NCBI GenBank assembly: GCA_000803105.1
Contig: JTDA01000003.1
Span: 248,001 to 312,000 of the forward strand
From: Coprobacter secundus
Lineage (GTDB): Bacteria; Bacteroidota; Bacteroidia; Bacteroidales; Coprobacteraceae
Length of the DNA stretch: 64,000 nucleotides
Direction: 5' to 3'
Shown: one piece after another, positions 17,071 to 25,089 of the stretch
How the letters are laid out: each line of letters begins with the position of its first letter
Position numbering within the stretch: the first letter of the stretch is position 1
Position numbers and translations under genes: made by a program
Notes under the pieces: model-generated
Told to the model about the DNA's origin: nothing
The model's database searches: none
Seen by the model: the letters and a program-made list of their open reading frames with translations, nothing else

Positions 17071-17631
17071 TTATTTGTTTTCATACAGTGCAAAATATTT
17101 CCATAAAGGAGCTGCATGTTGGGCTTGAAGTATAGCATCATTCATCATTAACTGTTTGACTTCTTCTGCTGATAAAAGAAAAACTTCAATGTCTTCAGTG
17201 GCTTCGAGCTGTTGACTTCCTATTTTTTCTACATTAGTGGCCAGGAAACAATAAGTCAGATTGGTATGGGTACCGGGATTGGGGGATATTTTCATAAGAA
17301 GCTCCCATTTGCCGTTTCCATATCCGGTTTCTTCCATTAATTCCCGCTGTGCCGATATTAGAGGAGAATCATCTTCTTTTTCGCATACACCGGCACAGAG
17401 CTCATATGAGACCACTCCAGCTCCATGCCGATATTGCCGTTCAAATATAAATTTACCTTCTTTAGTAATTGCTATGACATTTATCCAGTTAGGATATTCC
17501 ATAACATAGTAAGGTGTTAATATATTACCGTTTGGGAGCTTGACACTCTCTTTCCTGACAGTGAACCACGGTTCATGAGAAATATAATCACTTGAAAGTA
17601 CTTCCCATTTCATATTACGTTCTTTGTCCAT
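17071..17631 (-). CDS. Nudix hydrolase (ADP-ribose pyrophosphatase-like)
   Basis: The 186-residue protein carries a Nudix helix as AGVCEKEDDSPLISAQRELMEETGYG near residues 80-105. Relative to the canonical Gx5Ex7REx2EExG it appears to have one extra residue in the loop and Asp in place of the first Glu, while REx2EExG is intact. Family members hydrolyse nucleoside diphosphates linked to another group, such as ADP-ribose. An internal ATG at 17613 gives an alternative start (MKWEVL). Confidence 0.85.
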   Translation of the reverse strand: MDKERNMKWEVLSSDYISHEPWFTVRKESVKLPNGNILTPYYVMEYPNWINVIAITKEGKFIFERQYRHGAGVVSYELCAGVCEKEDDSPLISAQRELMEETGYGNGKWELLMKISPNPGTHTNLTYCFLATNVEKIGSQQLEATEDIEVFLLSAEEVKQLMMNDAILQAQHAAPLWKYFALYENK

Positions 17632-17740
17632 ATAAAGTTGGATTAAAAATGGTTGAGCTAAGATAGTTATCTTTGTTATAATTTTAATATAAAAACGGAT
17701 TGTTCTTTAGAATTAGTATATCGTACATTTAATAATTTTT

Positions 17741-17748
17741 TATATTTG
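17741..17748 (+). promoter_or_regulatory. Candidate -7 box TATATTTG very close to the next ATG
   Basis: An exact TAnnTTTG match ends only five bases before the ATG at 17754. If it is used, the transcript would be nearly leaderless. No -33 TTTG is seen at normal spacing. Confidence 0.35.
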
Positions 17749-17753
17749 CATTC

Positions 17754-18485
17754 ATGGCAAAAAGGATTTTCAAAAAATATTATATAAAAGCAATACGCCG
17801 GTTACGGCATCGCCGGGGATTTGGTGTGCACTCTCCATTCGCATTTAACTTGATAACAAAAGTGATTGAGGAGAATTTTATGTATTATAGTTATGCCGAG
17901 ATAGAACAGATAAGGCGTGAGAAATTACAGGGGAAGCTCAATCGTAAATCTTTGAATCGACGAGCAGAAATATCTTTTAAAAAAGGGTCGTTGTTATTTC
18001 GTCTGGTGAATCGTTTTACACCATCATCCATTTTAGAAATAGGTACTGCATGGGGGATATCCACATTATATCTACATAATGGGCATAGTACTTCTCACTT
18101 GGTATGTATAGAGCCGGATAATGCTGTTGCGGAAATGGCAAAAAAAGTTGTTGGGGATAATAAAGAGTCAATTTCATTTTTGACAGATTCTTTATCTCAT
18201 TCGCTGGATTTATATTTTATTTCTGGAACAGAGCTGAATTTTGTGTATGTCCACCAATTAAGTAATCCGGCAGATTATACCTGGCTTATTCCCTTGCTTA
18301 TTGAACATTCTGGAGATAAAACCGTTTGGGTAATAAATGGTATTCGTTCCCATGAGAGGATAGCAGCAGCTTGGAGACTTTTGATTGCTGATAATAAGGT
18401 TCGTGTGACGATGGATTTGTATGATATCGGGCTTGCATTTAATAATCCTAAACTGAATAAGCAGGATTATGTAGTGGCTTTTTGA
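17754..18485 (+). CDS. SAM-dependent O-methyltransferase-like protein
   Basis: The protein has 243 residues, with a very basic N-terminus (FKKYYIKAIRRLRHRRG) and the GVHSPFAF motif near residue 24 that I associate with a Bacteroidota methyltransferase group. The SAM-binding motif is ILEIGTAWGISTLYL near residue 94, followed by VCIEPD near 117 where an acidic residue would hold the ribose. The metal-binding DxxH of classic O-methyltransferases is less clear (FVYVHQL near 160). The substrate is unknown. Confidence 0.7.
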   Translation: MAKRIFKKYYIKAIRRLRHRRGFGVHSPFAFNLITKVIEENFMYYSYAEIEQIRREKLQGKLNRKSLNRRAEISFKKGSLLFRLVNRFTPSSILEIGTAWGISTLYLHNGHSTSHLVCIEPDNAVAEMAKKVVGDNKESISFLTDSLSHSLDLYFISGTELNFVYVHQLSNPADYTWLIPLLIEHSGDKTVWVINGIRSHERIAAAWRLLIADNKVRVTMDLYDIGLAFNNPKLNKQDYVVAF

Positions 18486-18543
18486 TTTGTTTTATTGTTG
18501 ACCGAAGTATAATACAATTATGGAAAATTAAAAATAAAGATGT

Positions 18544-19107
18544 ATGGCAAATAAAAGTAAAATTTATACTCGCACGGGAGATAAGGGCCAGACAGCGTTA
18601 GTTGGAGGAACAAGAGTAAATAAGTGGGATACCCGATTAGAGGCTTACGGTACGATTGACGAACTGAATTCTTTCCTTGGTTGGTTATTACAAATGCCCG
18701 AAGTAGAGGAAGAAGTAGAATTGTTGCGTTTTGTTCAAAATAAATTGTTTGTTATAGGTTCGTATTTAGCAACAGATGTTTCGTTTGCAGAATTAAGGGA
18801 TGCCAGTAAATTGAAAGTTGATGATGTGTTGCGTATCGAACAACGTATTGATGAATTGGATGCGCAATTGCCCAAGATTACAAATTTTATATTGCCGGGA
18901 GGAACTCAGGCGGCTTCGGTTGCTCATATATGCCGGACAATATGTCGGAGAGCAGAGAGACGTATTTGTGAATTGGCATCGCAATGCTCTGTAGATAGTA
19001 ATTTGTTAAGTTTTATGAACCGATTATCTGATTATCTATTCGTTTTTGCAAGATTTAACAATTATAAAACTTCGGGAAATGAAATTTATTGGGATAAGAA
19101 TTGCTAA
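18544..19107 (+). CDS. PduO-type cob(I)alamin adenosyltransferase
   Basis: The 187-residue enzyme transfers the adenosyl group of ATP to cob(I)alamin to make coenzyme B12. Typical features are the N-terminal KIYTRTGDKGQTALVGG ATP-binding loop, LEAYGTIDELNS near residue 30, and RTICRRAERRI near residue 137, which carries the conserved Arg/Glu pair. It forms trimers of five-helix bundles in the cytosol. The product would serve methylmalonyl-CoA mutase and other B12 enzymes common in Bacteroidales. Start ATG 18544 fits the family. Confidence 0.92.
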   Translation: MANKSKIYTRTGDKGQTALVGGTRVNKWDTRLEAYGTIDELNSFLGWLLQMPEVEEEVELLRFVQNKLFVIGSYLATDVSFAELRDASKLKVDDVLRIEQRIDELDAQLPKITNFILPGGTQAASVAHICRTICRRAERRICELASQCSVDSNLLSFMNRLSDYLFVFARFNNYKTSGNEIYWDKNC

Positions 19108-19130
19108 TGGGAATTTTTGTTATATTTTTG
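19101..19130 (+). promoter_or_regulatory. Candidate promoter for the DUF2795 gene
   Basis: TTG at 19101-19103 lies 19 bases before an exact -7 match, TATTTTTG, at 19123-19130. The -33 part overlaps the end of the adenosyltransferase gene. Confidence 0.45.
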
Positions 19131-19172
19131 CGGAAATTTAAAAACGGAAGGAACAATTAAAATCAATATACT

Positions 19173-19394
19173 ATGTATTGGACGTTGGAATTGGCATCAA
19201 AACTCGAAGATGCACCGTGGCCTGCCACTAAAGATGAACTGATCGATTACGCTATGCGTTCGGGTGCTCCGTTGGAAGTGATAGAAAATCTTCAGGAAAT
19301 GGAAGATGAGGGTGATATTTACGAATGTATCGAAGATATCTGGCCCGATTATCCCAGCAAAGAAGACTTTTTCTTCAACGAGGAAGAATATTGA
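19173..19394 (+). CDS. DUF2795 family small acidic protein
   Basis: The protein is 73 residues, acidic and soluble, beginning MYWTLELASKLEDAPWPATKDELIDYAMRSG. The segment PATKDELIDYA followed by GAPLEVIENLQEM matches DUF2795, in which a short helical domain occurs alone or repeated. The C-terminus is almost all acidic and aromatic (FFFNEEEY). Function is unknown. Small stand-alone members are common in Bacteroidota near housekeeping genes. Confidence 0.8.
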   Translation: MYWTLELASKLEDAPWPATKDELIDYAMRSGAPLEVIENLQEMEDEGDIYECIEDIWPDYPSKEDFFFNEEEY

Positions 19395-19431
19395 GCGTAT
19401 TTTGGTAAATATGAATGGAATAAAGAGATTG

Positions 19432-19458
19432 AAGCAGCTTCGATGAGGCTGCTTTTTT
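19432..19458 (+). terminator. Terminator after the DUF2795 gene
   Basis: A 7-bp stem pairs AAGCAGC at 19432-19438 with GCTGCTT at 19448-19454 and is followed by four more T residues. Confidence 0.7.
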
Positions 19459-19471
19459 ATTAGAAAAAAGA

Positions 19472-19828
19472 ATGCGGATACTGAGGCTGTTTATAATTGT
19501 TTTGGTATTACTTTTTATTTTTTGGATTTATAAATCAGATGATTATGAGTCTATTGAAGTTTCAGATATTTCAGATTCGTCTGGTTGTACTTTCAGATAT
19601 GACAGTGTAAAGATTCCAAAAGAAAAAGTGTATCGAGAAATACTTTTTGAAGAAGAGACACCGGAAGAAGTGTATGAAAGAGGTTATGTTGAGGGTTTCA
19701 ATAGAGCGTATGATGAAAAAAAGAATTATGATGCATCAAGTAGTTATATTGTAAATAAAGAGGAATATGAAGAAGGGTATGACGCTGGATATAAACGGGG
19801 AAAAGATAGAATGAAAAACAAATATTAG
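19472..19828 (+). CDS. Small membrane-anchored protein with Gly-Tyr repeats, function unknown
   Basis: The protein is 118 residues. Residues 4-20 are a strong hydrophobic segment (LRLFIIVLVLLFIFWIY), an uncleaved anchor or signal. The rest is charged. It carries spaced glycine/aromatic repeats: YERGYVEGFNRAY near residue 69, and EEGYDAGYKRGKDR near the end. Such GYxxGYxxG patterns are seen in several uncharacterised envelope proteins. It lies between a terminator and the T9SS operon promoter, so it is probably monocistronic. I do not recognise a family. Confidence 0.6.
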   Translation: MRILRLFIIVLVLLFIFWIYKSDDYESIEVSDISDSSGCTFRYDSVKIPKEKVYREILFEEETPEEVYERGYVEGFNRAYDEKKNYDASSSYIVNKEEYEEGYDAGYKRGKDRMKNKY

Positions 19829-19874
19829 ATAATGAGGCTGTATTTAATTTATAGAAACAGTTTCTTAACATTTA

Positions 19875-19906
19875 TTTGTCGGAGACATATCTCTTTCGTA
19901 TTTTTG
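19875..19906 (+). promoter_or_regulatory. Promoter for the T9SS core operon
   Basis: TTTG at 19875-19878 and TATTTTTG at 19899-19906 are separated by 20 bases. Both match the Bacteroides sigma-ABfr consensus (-33 TTTG, -7 TAnnTTTG). The predicted leader before porP is about 150 bases. Confidence 0.65.
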
Positions 19907-20063
19907 CCTTTTACAAATTGGCAAGAGAACCAATATAGCTGTTATTTCTTGTATAAATATGAATTTTTATGATATTTTGGACAATGAAATATTGAATTCG
20001 GAGTTTTATAAGATACAATAGTTTTTTATCGTTATGCGGTGATTGCCTTTTCCCGGATTGTAA

Positions 20064-21014
20064 ATGCAAAAAATAAAGAGGGTTATATTGGGTATTTTGA
20101 TAATGTTTGCAGGTTTAGACTTGCAGGCACAAGTCGATGCGCAATTTAGCCAGTATTGGGCATTGCCTTCATATTATAATGCAGGAAGTGTCGGGGCGAA
20201 AGAGAAGTTGAATATTTTAGCTGCAACACGTCAGCAATGGGTCGGTATGCCGGGAGCTCCTAAGACATTTTTGGTAGGAGCAGATATGCCATTGCGTTTT
20301 CTCAAACAGAATCATGGAGTGGGACTTTTATTGTCCAATGAGACTATTGGTTTGTTTTCAAATATGTCGATAGGTGCTCAATATGCTTTTAAAGTAAAAT
20401 TGTGGGGAGGGAATTTGGGGCTCGGTTTGCAGCTCGGTTTACTTGATCAGCGTTTTGATGGTACAAAAGTTTCGATTCCGACCAGTGATGAACATGTCTC
20501 TACAGAAGATGGGATACCTCAAACCGAATTGCAAGGTATGGCATTTGATATGGGATTTGGAGCATATTACACACATAAATACTTTTATGCTGGTTTATCC
20601 GCATTACATTTGACAAAACCATCTATTACATTTGATGAAAAATATGAAACCTATATAGGACGATCATATTATTTTATTGCCGGAGGCAATATTCCTTTTA
20701 AAAACACGTTATTAGAGTTGCAGCCCTCTATGATGCTGAAGACAACTTTTAATATTACTCAGGTAGAATTGACGGCTCGGCTGAAATATAAAAAGTTTTT
20801 ATGGGCTGGTCTGTCGTATCGATGGAAAGATGCTATGGTGGTGATGATTGGGGCTGAGATAAAAAATGTGGTTTTTGGGTATTCTTACGATTATTCATTA
20901 TCACCGATAGTAAAAGCGACCAGTGGAAGCCACGAGGTATTTGTAGGATATAGTATGAAAATTGATTTTTCAGATAAGAATAAAAACAAACATAAGAGCA
21001 TTCGCATATTGTAA
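20064..21014 (+). CDS. porP: PorP/SprF family type IX secretion outer membrane protein
   Basis: The 316-residue protein has a signal peptide (VILGILIMFAGLDLQAQ) and then the family hallmark VDAQFSQYWALPSYYNAGSVG. The body is a series of alternating amphipathic strands forming a small outer membrane beta-barrel, with FGYSYDYSLSPI near the C-terminus that is highly typical of PorP/SprF. These proteins associate with the PorK/N ring or help anchor certain cargo at the surface. It is the first gene of a five-gene operon, with only three bases before gldK. Confidence 0.92.
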   Translation: MQKIKRVILGILIMFAGLDLQAQVDAQFSQYWALPSYYNAGSVGAKEKLNILAATRQQWVGMPGAPKTFLVGADMPLRFLKQNHGVGLLLSNETIGLFSNMSIGAQYAFKVKLWGGNLGLGLQLGLLDQRFDGTKVSIPTSDEHVSTEDGIPQTELQGMAFDMGFGAYYTHKYFYAGLSALHLTKPSITFDEKYETYIGRSYYFIAGGNIPFKNTLLELQPSMMLKTTFNITQVELTARLKYKKFLWAGLSYRWKDAMVVMIGAEIKNVVFGYSYDYSLSPIVKATSGSHEVFVGYSMKIDFSDKNKNKHKSIRIL

Positions 21015-21017
21015 TTT

Positions 21018-22439
21018 ATGAAAAGAATAATATTGTTTCTGGCGACGATTGCCATCCTTACATCATGTGCTCCCGGCTCTCAGGGCAATGGCGGAGAATT
21101 GGTGGGGGTTGGAGGAACGGCTTGGGCCGAACCGACTCCGTATGGAATGGTATTGGTTAAGCGTGGTTCGTTTGAGATGGGCCCGGCTCAAAAAGATAGC
21201 TTATGGGGTACTTATCAAGAACCCAGAGGAATTTCTATCGATGCTTTCTGGATGGACGAAACGGAGATAACTAATTCAAAGTACAAGCAGTTTGTATTTT
21301 GGGTGCGTGATTCCATTATTCGTGAACGCTTGGCAGACCCTGCTTATGGAGGTAATGAAGCTTTTAAGATAGAAGAAGATCGAGAAGGTAATCCTGTCAC
21401 TCCCCATTTGAACTGGAATAAAGCGATTCCGTGGCGTAACCCGACAGAAGATGAAGCACGGGCAATAGAAAGTGTTTATAGAACTAATCCTATTACAGGT
21501 AAGAGAGAATTGGATGCCGCGCAGATGAATTATCGTTATGAGGTCTTTAATCATACAGAGGCGGCAAAGCGGAAACATCGTTTTGATGTGACTCGCCGGA
21601 ATCTGAATACAGATATACGGCCTAACTATGATGAACAGATAATGATTTCAAAAGATACGGCATTTATTGATGATGAAGGGCGTATAATACGAGAGACGAT
21701 TACCCGTCCTCTACAAAGTGAATGTGATTTTTTACATACTTATATTATTAATATTTATCCTGATACGACAGCTTGGGTTAATGATTTTGATAATGCTTAT
21801 AATGAGCCGTATATGCGCATGTATTTTGCCCATGCCGGTTATAATGATTACCCGGTTGTCGGGATATCTTGGGAACAGGCCAATGCATTCTGTGTATGGA
21901 GAACAAATTATTTGGTAGCTTCTTTTGCAGGCCGAGGTCCGGTATTTATAGAACCGTATCGTTTGCCTACCGAGGCAGAATGGGAATATGCAGCCCGTGC
22001 TGGAAAAAATGAGAATAAATATCCTTGGGAAGGAGATGCTCCAATGGCTGAAAAGGGCTGTTTTTATGCTAATTTCAAACCAGATAAGGGTAATTATGTA
22101 AAAGATGGAAATTTAATTACGGCAAGAGTCGGCTCATATTCTCCAAATGAATTTGGGCTGTATGACATGGCTGGGAATGTTTCGGAATGGACCTCTTCGG
22201 CATATACGGAAACGGCTAATTTGCATACGAGTGATATGAATCCTGAATATCAATATAATGCGGCAAAAGAGGATCCGTATAAAATGAAGCGAAAAATTGT
22301 ACGTGGTGGCTCTTGGAAGGATGTTTCTAATTTTGTCCGAGCCGATGTCAGGATGTGGGAATACCAAAACGAGCAGCGTTCTTATATTGGATTCCGGTGT
22401 GTAAGGTCCCAAATAGGGTTTGCTAAAGGCCGTAAATAA
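21018..22439 (+). CDS. gldK: T9SS ring lipoprotein GldK/PorK
   Basis: The 473-residue protein is a lipoprotein with lipobox LTSC ending at residue 17. The rest is an FGE/SUMF1-like sulfatase-modifying-factor fold: MVLVKRGSFEMG near residue 45, FWMDETEITNSKYKQF near 76, YRLPTEAEWEYAARAG near 315, and the final IGFRCVRS. With GldN it forms the large periplasmic ring attached to the outer membrane that is needed for cargo translocation. It no longer acts as an enzyme as far as is known. Position in porP-gldK-L-M-N is the standard order. Confidence 0.95.
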   Translation: MKRIILFLATIAILTSCAPGSQGNGGELVGVGGTAWAEPTPYGMVLVKRGSFEMGPAQKDSLWGTYQEPRGISIDAFWMDETEITNSKYKQFVFWVRDSIIRERLADPAYGGNEAFKIEEDREGNPVTPHLNWNKAIPWRNPTEDEARAIESVYRTNPITGKRELDAAQMNYRYEVFNHTEAAKRKHRFDVTRRNLNTDIRPNYDEQIMISKDTAFIDDEGRIIRETITRPLQSECDFLHTYIINIYPDTTAWVNDFDNAYNEPYMRMYFAHAGYNDYPVVGISWEQANAFCVWRTNYLVASFAGRGPVFIEPYRLPTEAEWEYAARAGKNENKYPWEGDAPMAEKGCFYANFKPDKGNYVKDGNLITARVGSYSPNEFGLYDMAGNVSEWTSSAYTETANLHTSDMNPEYQYNAAKEDPYKMKRKIVRGGSWKDVSNFVRADVRMWEYQNEQRSYIGFRCVRSQIGFAKGRK

Positions 22440-22479
22440 CCGGAATAAATATATAGTAATGATTTAATTTTTACCAATT

Positions 22480-23490
22480 ATGGGAAAATATAAGAGATAT
22501 AAAAACAGTTTGGAGAAATTTCTTTCAGGAGATTCTGGTAAACGATTTTTTAATTTTGCGTATAGTTTAGGTGCGGCTGTCGTAATTTTAGGAGCATTAT
22601 TTAAAATATTGCACTTACCTGGTGGCAACGCTATGTTATGTATCGGTATGGGTACTGAAGTTCTGATGTTTATCTTATCGGCTTTTGACCATCCGGCCAA
22701 AGAATATAATTGGGAAGAAGTTTTTCCTGTACTTGACAGTAAGAATCCGGACGATCGTCCGTCCTTTGCCGGAGGTAATGGTACGGTTATTGTGAATGGT
22801 GGAGGCTCGAAAGGTGGAGTTGCCGGGGGAATATCGGGGGCTGTAAATATTACTCCTGAGATGGCCCAGCATGCTGCTGGTATACCAGGTATCCAATTAG
22901 AAGAAGAGGATTCGAAAAGTCTGACCGAAAGTATACAGAAACTGTCTGCTGCCGCTGACCAGTTATCCCGTATGGCTGAATTGACGGATGCTACTCAGCA
23001 ATATCTGAGTCAATTATCTGAAATTTCGGAACAGATGACTAATTTAGGCGAAGCTACTCGTTCTTTGACTGAAGTCTCTAATGTCCTGCTCGATTCGTAC
23101 AGGAGCATAACCGATAATTCCGAGGGTATTACAAATCATTCTCAAGGTTATGTAACTCAAATGGAAAATTTGAACCGGAACTTAAATGGATTGAATACAA
23201 TCTATGAAATCCAGTTGAAGAGTATCAGTTCTCAACTCGACAGCATTGACAGGGTCAATGCCGGGTTGAAGAGTATTCGTGATATGTATGAAAATTCTAT
23301 GGCCGACAGTTCAAGATATTGTGAAGAGACCGAAAAAATGACTCAGTATATGCAACAACTCAATTCGGTTTACGAAAAGATGTTGACAGCAATGACTGTA
23401 AATATGTATACGCGGCCTATGCCGCAGCAACCGCAGGGACAACCTGTAGTTCAAAAACAAGAAATACAGAAAGAAACGGAACAGCAGTAA
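22480..23490 (+). CDS. gldL: T9SS inner membrane motor protein GldL/PorL
   Basis: The 336-residue protein has two transmembrane helices near its N-terminus (about residues 25-45 and 50-68), with the conserved KILHLPGG between them; a membrane-embedded Glu follows in GMGTEVLMFIL. The long C-terminal part is cytoplasmic and coiled-coil rich, with many heptads around residues 150-300, ending in a Pro/Gln-rich tail. With GldM it forms the proton-driven rotary motor that powers secretion. A glycine-rich linker near residues 95-115 looks flexible. Confidence 0.94.
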   Translation: MGKYKRYKNSLEKFLSGDSGKRFFNFAYSLGAAVVILGALFKILHLPGGNAMLCIGMGTEVLMFILSAFDHPAKEYNWEEVFPVLDSKNPDDRPSFAGGNGTVIVNGGGSKGGVAGGISGAVNITPEMAQHAAGIPGIQLEEEDSKSLTESIQKLSAAADQLSRMAELTDATQQYLSQLSEISEQMTNLGEATRSLTEVSNVLLDSYRSITDNSEGITNHSQGYVTQMENLNRNLNGLNTIYEIQLKSISSQLDSIDRVNAGLKSIRDMYENSMADSSRYCEETEKMTQYMQQLNSVYEKMLTAMTVNMYTRPMPQQPQGQPVVQKQEIQKETEQQ

Positions 23491-23521
23491 AATCCGATTG
23501 GGATTATAAAGTATAAAAAAT

Positions 23522-25087
23522 ATGGCTTCACCTAATTCAAACCTTTCTCCGCGGCAAAAGATGATAAACCTGATGTATATCGTCTTAACTGCCATGCTGG
23601 CGTTGAACGTGTCTTCTGATGTGCTTAATGGGTTTAAGCAGGTCGAAGAGGGTTTGGTACGTTCTACTGGTAACTCGACGGTACAGAACCAGGCGTTATA
23701 TAATGAATTATCATCATTTAATCAAAAAAATCCTGAAAAGACCAAAGAGTGGTATGATAAAGCGTCTGAAGTGAAAAAACGGACACAGGAACTTTATGAT
23801 TATATTGCTGATTTGAAATTACGCATCGTACGCCAAGCTGACGGTGATGATGGAAATGTTTTTGATATTAAGCATCAGGATGATTTGGAAGCCGCTTCTC
23901 GTATTATGTTGGCTCCTGCGAGGGGAGAAGGTAAAAAGCTCAGGCAATCTTTGACCGAATATAGTCGGGTTGTTTCGGGAATGATACCAGATACATTACA
24001 ACGGAAAGTAATTAGTGATTATTTAACACCCAGAACACCCGTATCAGGGGTAAAGAATCACAAAAACTGGGAAGAGGCTATGTTCGAAAATATGCCTGTG
24101 GCAGCCGCTGTTACCATTTTATCGAAAATCCAAAGTGATATACGCTATGCGGAAGGAGAGGTTTTGCACACATTGTTGAAAAATGTCGATGTAGGAGATG
24201 TGAGGGTGAATCGTCTGAATGCGTTCGTTATATCTAATTCCAAAACTATTATTCGTGGAGGTAAATACTCGGCAGATATTGTTTTGGCTGCTATAGATAC
24301 GACACAAGCACCTGTGATATATATAGGTGATACTAAGTTGCCGGAAGAACGGAAGGGAAAATATGAGTTTATTTGCGGCAAGACAGGTGTTTTTGACTTC
24401 TCTGGCTATTTGGAGGTCCCACATGGAGATGGTACACTGACACGACATGATTTTTCTTCATCTTATACAGTTGTGGAACCCACTGCTACGGTATCGGCAA
24501 CCATGATGAATGTATTATATGCGGGTATCGATAATCCGATAAGTATATCCGTCCCCGGAGTCCCGATGCATTCGGTATCGGCAACCATGTCCAATGGTTC
24601 ATTGACGCGTTCGGGAGACCATTGGGTCGCTCGTCCGGCGCGTGTCGGCCAAGATGTGACGATTACGGTTACGGCTGTACTTGAAGGACATTCGCAAGTT
24701 GTAAATACAACCCAGTTCCGAGTACGTCAGCTGCCCGATCCTATGCCCTTTATTACATATAAGGATGATAAGGGGTACGAGCGTCGCTATAAAGGGGGAA
24801 AACCTTTCCCAAAGAGTTTGTTATTGTCTGCACCGGGCATACAGGCAGCGATTGATGATGATTTGTTGAATGTAACTTATCGAGTGCTACAATTTGAGAC
24901 AGTATTTTTTGATTCAATGGGAAATGCTATGCCTGAGATTTCGGATGGAGCATCATTTTCTGAACGTCAAAGGACAGCTTTCCGGCGATTGTCACGGGGG
25001 AAACGATTCTATATATCTCGTGTAAAAGCTGTTGGTCCAGATGGAATACAGCGAGATTTGTCCCCGATAGAAGTAATTGTAAACTGA
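23522..25087 (+). CDS. gldM: T9SS motor shaft protein GldM/PorM
   Basis: The 521-residue protein has one transmembrane helix after the conserved opening SPRQKMINLMYIVLTAMLALNVSSDVLNGF, with the charged/polar residues that contact GldL. A periplasmic helical region (about 60-230) is followed by Ig-like beta domains that reach the PorK/N ring. Length and layout match PorM/GldM of other Bacteroidales. It transmits torque from the inner membrane motor to the ring. It ends two bases before gldN. Confidence 0.95.
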   Translation: MASPNSNLSPRQKMINLMYIVLTAMLALNVSSDVLNGFKQVEEGLVRSTGNSTVQNQALYNELSSFNQKNPEKTKEWYDKASEVKKRTQELYDYIADLKLRIVRQADGDDGNVFDIKHQDDLEAASRIMLAPARGEGKKLRQSLTEYSRVVSGMIPDTLQRKVISDYLTPRTPVSGVKNHKNWEEAMFENMPVAAAVTILSKIQSDIRYAEGEVLHTLLKNVDVGDVRVNRLNAFVISNSKTIIRGGKYSADIVLAAIDTTQAPVIYIGDTKLPEERKGKYEFICGKTGVFDFSGYLEVPHGDGTLTRHDFSSSYTVVEPTATVSATMMNVLYAGIDNPISISVPGVPMHSVSATMSNGSLTRSGDHWVARPARVGQDVTITVTAVLEGHSQVVNTTQFRVRQLPDPMPFITYKDDKGYERRYKGGKPFPKSLLLSAPGIQAAIDDDLLNVTYRVLQFETVFFDSMGNAMPEISDGASFSERQRTAFRRLSRGKRFYISRVKAVGPDGIQRDLSPIEVIVN

Positions 25088-25089
25088 AA

